Below are positions 5,707-8,894 of a DNA stretch of 8,894 bases, one piece after another; within the stretch, counting starts at the first letter, position 1; each line of letters opens with the position of its first letter. Origin of the DNA: Pseudomonadota bacterium. GTDB taxonomy: Bacteria; Pseudomonadota; Alphaproteobacteria; Rhizobiales; Devosiaceae. The DNA lies in the NCBI GenBank assembly GCA_023415605.1, contig JAEZKB010000355.1, positions 1-8,894 of the forward strand, read 5' to 3'. Under the pieces are notes generated by a model. That model was given only the letters and a program-made list of their open reading frames with translations. It had not been told where the DNA came from and ran no database searches. The translations under genes and the position numbers were made by a program.

Positions 5707-6162
5707 ATGACTGTCCTGTCGAACATGAGCCGCATGATCAATGGCGTGGCGTCGTTTCTGTCGACGGCGGTGGGCTTTGCGCTGACCTTCGGGGCGCTGC
5801 TGATCGGCATCGGGATCGGCGTGATGCTGCAGTTCAATGACACCTTCATCTTCGGCTTCAACCTCTTCCTCTCGGTCGCGGCCATCGTGATCTCGGGCAT
5901 CATCCTTGTGTCGGGAGCGCGTAGCGAGGCGGCGCTGCACGTCAAGCTCGACTACCTGATCGAGTATTCCAAGGCGACTAACAAGGCGATCGGCCTCGAA
6001 CACAAGGATGTTGACGAGATCGAGAAGGAGCGCCGCAAGGTGGAAGAACACGCCCGCAAGGCGCTGGATGAGGTGATCGACGCGGCTGTGGAAGAAGAGG
6101 TCGCCGAGCAGCTCGACGAGCGCGGTATCAAGCGCCGCGAGCCATCTGTGCCCGCAAGGTAG
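5707..6162 (+). CDS. small two-helix membrane protein, low-affinity iron permease family-like
   Basis: A 151-residue protein with two predicted transmembrane helices (about 19-41 and 47-69), separated by the short loop QFNDTF. They are followed by ALHVKLDYLIEYSKATNKAIGLE (75-98) and a long, highly charged helical tail (about 100-145) that could form a coiled coil. The LKLDxLI...N..IGLE segment just after helix 2 resembles bacterial members of the low-affinity iron permease family (PF04120), as do the size and topology. The N-terminal segment typical of that family is not clear, so the assignment is moderate and transport of iron is unproven even for close members. There is no good Shine-Dalgarno before the ATG at 5707; internal ATGs at codons 7 and 10 are possible starts. 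Its 3' end overlaps the convergent TerB-like gene by 35 bases. Confidence 0.7.
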   Translation: MTVLSNMSRMINGVASFLSTAVGFALTFGALLIGIGIGVMLQFNDTFIFGFNLFLSVAAIVISGIILVSGARSEAALHVKLDYLIEYSKATNKAIGLEHKDVDEIEKERRKVEEHARKALDEVIDAAVEEEVAEQLDERGIKRREPSVPAR

Positions 6163-6562
6163 TGCGATCGCGGGCCGAAACGCCGATCAGCTCGGCGATG
6201 CGCCAGACCATGTTGTCTTCAAGTTCGTGATTCTTGCGATCGGCGAACACCACCTGCCACATCATGCGGATGATCTCGATCCGCTCCTGGCTTTCGAGCG
6301 ACGAGAGCGCCGAGGTGAAGCGGTAGAAATCCACCGACTCGGCGTCGCGACGGGTCGCCTCGTCGATCAGCTCTTCGACCTCGTCTTCGCCAAGGCTGTA
6401 ATAATCCATCAGCGCGCCTTTGACGGCCGCGCGCTCCTCGGGCTTGGCGGTGCCGTCGACGGCAGCAAGATGCACCAGCAGCGCGGCGACGGCGAGCTTG
6501 GGCTCCATACTGAGGAGCGTCGCGTCGGGCTTGGCGAAGATGGAGCGCAGGGCGTCGAACAT
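6128..6562 (-). CDS. TerB-like (tellurite resistance TerB family) protein
   Basis: A 144-residue, all-helical cytoplasmic protein of the TerB/DjlA-N superfamily (PF05099). It shows the family's two related halves. The first carries AAVDGTAKPEE (about 33-43), the acidic metal-binding-type loop. The second carries FADRKNHELEDNMVWRIAELIGVSARDR near the C-terminus. In the second loop the usual ADG is ADR, so metal binding there may be weakened. Isolated TerB-like genes in alphaproteobacteria are common and are not evidence of tellurite resistance; no other ter genes are present. The ATG at 6562 has AGGA about 8 bases upstream. It lies 111 bases downstream of dnaE2 on the same strand and could be read through from it. 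Its last codons overlap the end of the convergent membrane protein gene. Confidence 0.85.
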   Translation of the reverse strand: MFDALRSIFAKPDATLLSMEPKLAVAALLVHLAAVDGTAKPEERAAVKGALMDYYSLGEDEVEELIDEATRRDAESVDFYRFTSALSSLESQERIEIIRMMWQVVFADRKNHELEDNMVWRIAELIGVSARDRTTLRAQMARGA

Positions 6563-6673
6563 GGCGGGATCCTGATGGGGCTTGCCCTAGAGATAGAGGC
6601 AGTTCTGCTGACCGAAAAGGGTATGAGGCCCGGGTCACGGAGTGTTGTGTGTTTTTTGCCTCACGCGGTGGCC
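6563..6673. other. intergenic gap between dnaE2 and the TerB-like gene
   Basis: 111 bases. It contains a T6 run (6652-6657 on the plus strand) and a loose inverted repeat TGAGGC (6624-6629) / GCCTCA (6658-6663) with a 28-base loop. Neither makes a convincing terminator for dnaE2, so transcription may continue into the TerB-like gene. Confidence 0.5.
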
Positions 6674-8894
6674 CTAGTGAAAATTGCGGCCGCCCGGGAG
6701 AGCGGCGCGGGCGATGCGGCGCTGGGTCTCATCGCGGCGGCGGGCAGCCTCGTCGCGACCGGGCGGTTCATTGCGGCCTTCGTCGCCGCGCGCGAGAACG
6801 CGCGTGCCAATGTCGTGACCGGCGGCGATATCGAGAAGGTATGGCGTCATATCGGTGAAAGACTGGGCGATCACATGGATCACCAGCCCCTCACGCTGCA
6901 CCTTGCCACGGACGGCGAGCACGCGTGAGGCGAGGATGGGTTTGCGGTTGGATTCGAAAACCTTGTTCCAGATGACGATATTGGAAATGCCGGTCTCGTC
7001 CTCTAGCGTGGCGAAGATGATGCCGCTGGCAGTGCCGGGCCGCTGGCGTACGAGCACCAGGCCGGCGACTTCGACGATGGCGCCATCGCGGACATCGTTG
7101 AGCTGGTGCGCGGGAATGGTGCGGCGCTGGTTCAGCATGTCGCGCATGAAGCTCATCGGGTGGGCTTTGAGCGACAAGGACAGCGTCTTGTAGTCGTGCA
7201 CAACGGACTCGCCGGGGGCCATGGTGGGCAGGTCGGGGTCGGCGTCGATGCGGTGTTGCGGCCGGGGGGCGGCCGAAAACAGCGGCAAGGTCTCGGCACC
7301 ATCGGTGCCAATGAGGCCGCGCACGGCCCAGATGGCGTTGCGCCGGCTCAGGCCCATGGAGCCGAAGGCATCGGCTTCGGCCAGTTTCTGCAACACCGGG
7401 ATGGGGACGCCGGTGCGAAGCCAGAGGTCGCGGACCGAGGTGTAGCCATCGCCGCGCCGCGCCACGATCCGGTTGGCGAAATCTTCCTTGAGGCCGATGA
7501 CCTGCGACAGGCCGAGCCGGATGGCATGGGTGGAGCGGATGTCGTTTTTCATCTCTTCGTGCCGCTTCCACACCCGCTCTGAAGCCGGCGTGCCTGCCTC
7601 AAGGACATGGGGGTAATCGGAGAGATTGACGTCGACGGGGAGGATTTCCACGCCGTGCTCGATGGCATCGCGGACGATCTGCGCCGGGGCGTAAAAGCCC
7701 ATGGGCTGGCTGTTGAGCAGGGCGCAGGCGAAGACGTCCGGGTAGTGGCACTTGAGCCAGCAGGAGGCATAGACCAGAAGCGCGAAGGAGGCGGCGTGGC
7801 TTTCGGGGAAGCCGTATTCGCCAAAGCCCTGGATCTGCGAAAAGCAGCGCTTGGCGAAATCGAGCTTGTAGCCGTTGTCGACCATGCCGGTGATGAACTC
7901 TTCGCCGAACTGTGCCATCTTGCCCGAGCGGCGCCAGGCGGCCATGGCGCGGCGCAGGGCGTCGGCCTTGCCGGGGGAGAAGCCGGCGCCGACAATGGCG
8001 ATCTGCATCGCCTGTTCCTGAAAGAGCGGGATGCCCAAGGTGCGGCTGAGGACGGCGTCCAGCTTTTCGCCGAGCGGTTCGACGGGCTCCAGCTTCTGCC
8101 GGCGCTTGAGATAGGGGTGGACCATGCCGCCCTGGATGGGGCCGGGGCGGACGATCGCGACCTCGATGACGAAGTCGTAGAATTCTGTCGGCCTGAGCCG
8201 TGGCAGCATCGACATCTGCGCCCGGCTCTCGATCTGGAAGACGCCGAGCGTGTCGGCGCGGTGGGTCATCTTGTAGATAGCGGCGCTCTGACGCAGGTCC
8301 CAGGGCAGCTTGCTGTTGACCTCATCGGCCTCCTCGTCGAGCAGTTTGTGCAGCTCGACATCGAGACCATAGTGGACATGGAGGAGGTCATAGGCGCGCC
8401 GCAGGCAGGTCAGCATCCCGAGCGCCAGAACATCCACCTTGAGGATTCCGAGGGCGTCGATGTCGTCCTTGTTCCACTCCACGATAGTGCGGCTTTCCAT
8501 GGCGGTCTTGCCGATGGGCACCAGGCTTTCGAGGGAATCGCGGGTGATGACGAAGCCGCCGACATGCTGGCTCAGGTGGCGCGGGAAGCCCTTGAGCACC
8601 TTGACGACATCGAAGACCTGGACGAGCGTCGGGTCGGCGGGATCGAGCCCGACTTTGCGGACACCGTCGGCGTCGATCATCGAACCCCAGCCCCAGCTCA
8701 TCTGATTGAGGGCGGCGACGGTGTCCTCGGAGAGGCCGAAGACTTTCGCGGTTTCGCGGATGGCACTCTTGGAGCGATAGGAGATGACGGTGGAGGTCAG
8801 CCCTGTGCGTTTGCCGCCGTATTTCCTGTAGACATACTGCATCACCTCCTCGCGCCGCTCGTGCTCAAAATCGACGTCAATGTCGGGCGGTTCG
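6674..8894 (-). CDS. dnaE2: error-prone DNA polymerase DnaE2 (ImuC), 5' partial
   Basis: C-family DNA polymerase used in SOS-induced translesion synthesis with ImuA and ImuB. Its start lies beyond the right edge; 739 residues are visible of a family length near 1,050-1,150. The visible part opens with EPPDIDVDFEHERREEV, the palm motif with two catalytic aspartates. The third is in LGILKVDVLALGML, and this form with the preceding HLSQHVGGFVIT and EWNKDDIDALG distinguishes DnaE2 from replicative DnaE1. Next come the fingers and beta-binding region, including SQIQGFGEYGFPESHAASFA. A helix-hairpin-helix region (VIGLKEDFANRIVARRG) and a C-terminal OB fold (VEVAGLVLVRQRPGTASGI onward) follow, ending in the usual GGRNFH. 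The frame is uninterrupted, so the polymerase looks functional. In this group it normally closes an imuA-imuB-dnaE2 operon under LexA, whose operator would be outside the window. Confidence 0.96.
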   Translation of the reverse strand, partial: EPPDIDVDFEHERREEVMQYVYRKYGGKRTGLTSTVISYRSKSAIRETAKVFGLSEDTVAALNQMSWGWGSMIDADGVRKVGLDPADPTLVQVFDVVKVLKGFPRHLSQHVGGFVITRDSLESLVPIGKTAMESRTIVEWNKDDIDALGILKVDVLALGMLTCLRRAYDLLHVHYGLDVELHKLLDEEADEVNSKLPWDLRQSAAIYKMTHRADTLGVFQIESRAQMSMLPRLRPTEFYDFVIEVAIVRPGPIQGGMVHPYLKRRQKLEPVEPLGEKLDAVLSRTLGIPLFQEQAMQIAIVGAGFSPGKADALRRAMAAWRRSGKMAQFGEEFITGMVDNGYKLDFAKRCFSQIQGFGEYGFPESHAASFALLVYASCWLKCHYPDVFACALLNSQPMGFYAPAQIVRDAIEHGVEILPVDVNLSDYPHVLEAGTPASERVWKRHEEMKNDIRSTHAIRLGLSQVIGLKEDFANRIVARRGDGYTSVRDLWLRTGVPIPVLQKLAEADAFGSMGLSRRNAIWAVRGLIGTDGAETLPLFSAAPRPQHRIDADPDLPTMAPGESVVHDYKTLSLSLKAHPMSFMRDMLNQRRTIPAHQLNDVRDGAIVEVAGLVLVRQRPGTASGIIFATLEDETGISNIVIWNKVFESNRKPILASRVLAVRGKVQREGLVIHVIAQSFTDMTPYLLDIAAGHDIGTRVLARGDEGRNEPPGRDEAARRRDETQRRIARAALPGGRNFH

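Noticed and set aside
6128..6562. Tellurite resistance locus
   Set aside because: Only one TerB-like domain protein is present. No terZ, terC, terD or terA homologue is nearby, and single TerB-like genes are common housekeeping neighbours.
6624..6663. Inverted repeat TGAGGC/GCCTCA with a T6 run, as a dnaE2 terminator
   Set aside because: The 28-base loop and 6-bp stem are weak, and the T-run is inside the loop on the plus strand rather than after the stem on the dnaE2 strand.
1..8894. LexA box of the alphaproteobacterial type (GTTC-N7-GTTC)
   Set aside because: A visual scan found isolated GTTC words (for example near 5001 and 6602) but no pair at the required spacing.

Overview
The window is high-GC, densely packed bacterial DNA. 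Gene content points to an alphaproteobacterium of the Hyphomicrobiales (rhizobial) type, possibly close to Devosia. The basis is a dnaE2 (imuC) gene, a family I pyrophosphatase of rhizobial type, and small conserved proteins typical of that order. The genus is a guess from remembered protein similarity; the order-level call is firmer. No rRNA, tRNA, CRISPR array, insertion sequence or phage gene was seen.

Layout, left to right. (1) 1-1234, plus strand: the end of a phosphinothricin-type GNAT N-acetyltransferase overlaps by 4 bases a class I SAM-dependent methyltransferase, which probably starts at TTG. (2) 1231-2563, minus strand: a heme-dependent oxidative N-demethylase alpha-subunit-like protein (DUF3445/HODM) is followed 58 bases later by a small YCII/DGPF-domain protein. 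The last stop codon shares the palindrome CTAG with the methyltransferase stop. (3) 2564-2895: a 332-base divergent intergenic region, the only long non-coding stretch, rich in inverted repeats. (4) 2896-4377, plus strand: a DHA2-type MFS efflux transporter. (5) A strong bidirectional terminator at 4383-4410 separates it from ppa (inorganic pyrophosphatase, minus strand, 4433-4969). (6) 5078-5662 and 5707-6162, plus strand: an exported four-cysteine protein of unknown function, then a two-helix membrane protein resembling the low-affinity iron permease family. (7) 6128-6562, minus strand: a TerB-like protein whose 3' end overlaps the previous gene by 35 bases. (8) 6674 to the right edge, minus strand: the C-terminal two thirds of the error-prone DNA polymerase DnaE2. 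Its start, and probably imuA/imuB, lie beyond the window.

Most genes are housekeeping or generic accessory functions with no obvious shared pathway. The least ordinary parts are the HODM-alpha-like gene without visible partner subunits, next to a DGPF protein, and the intergenic region. That region contains a 17-base near-perfect palindrome, a hairpin abutting the HODM-like start codon, and mutually exclusive hairpins that could hide or expose the ribosome binding site of the efflux pump. I see no convincing case for a wholly new multi-gene system. The regulatory proposals are hypotheses from base pairing by eye.
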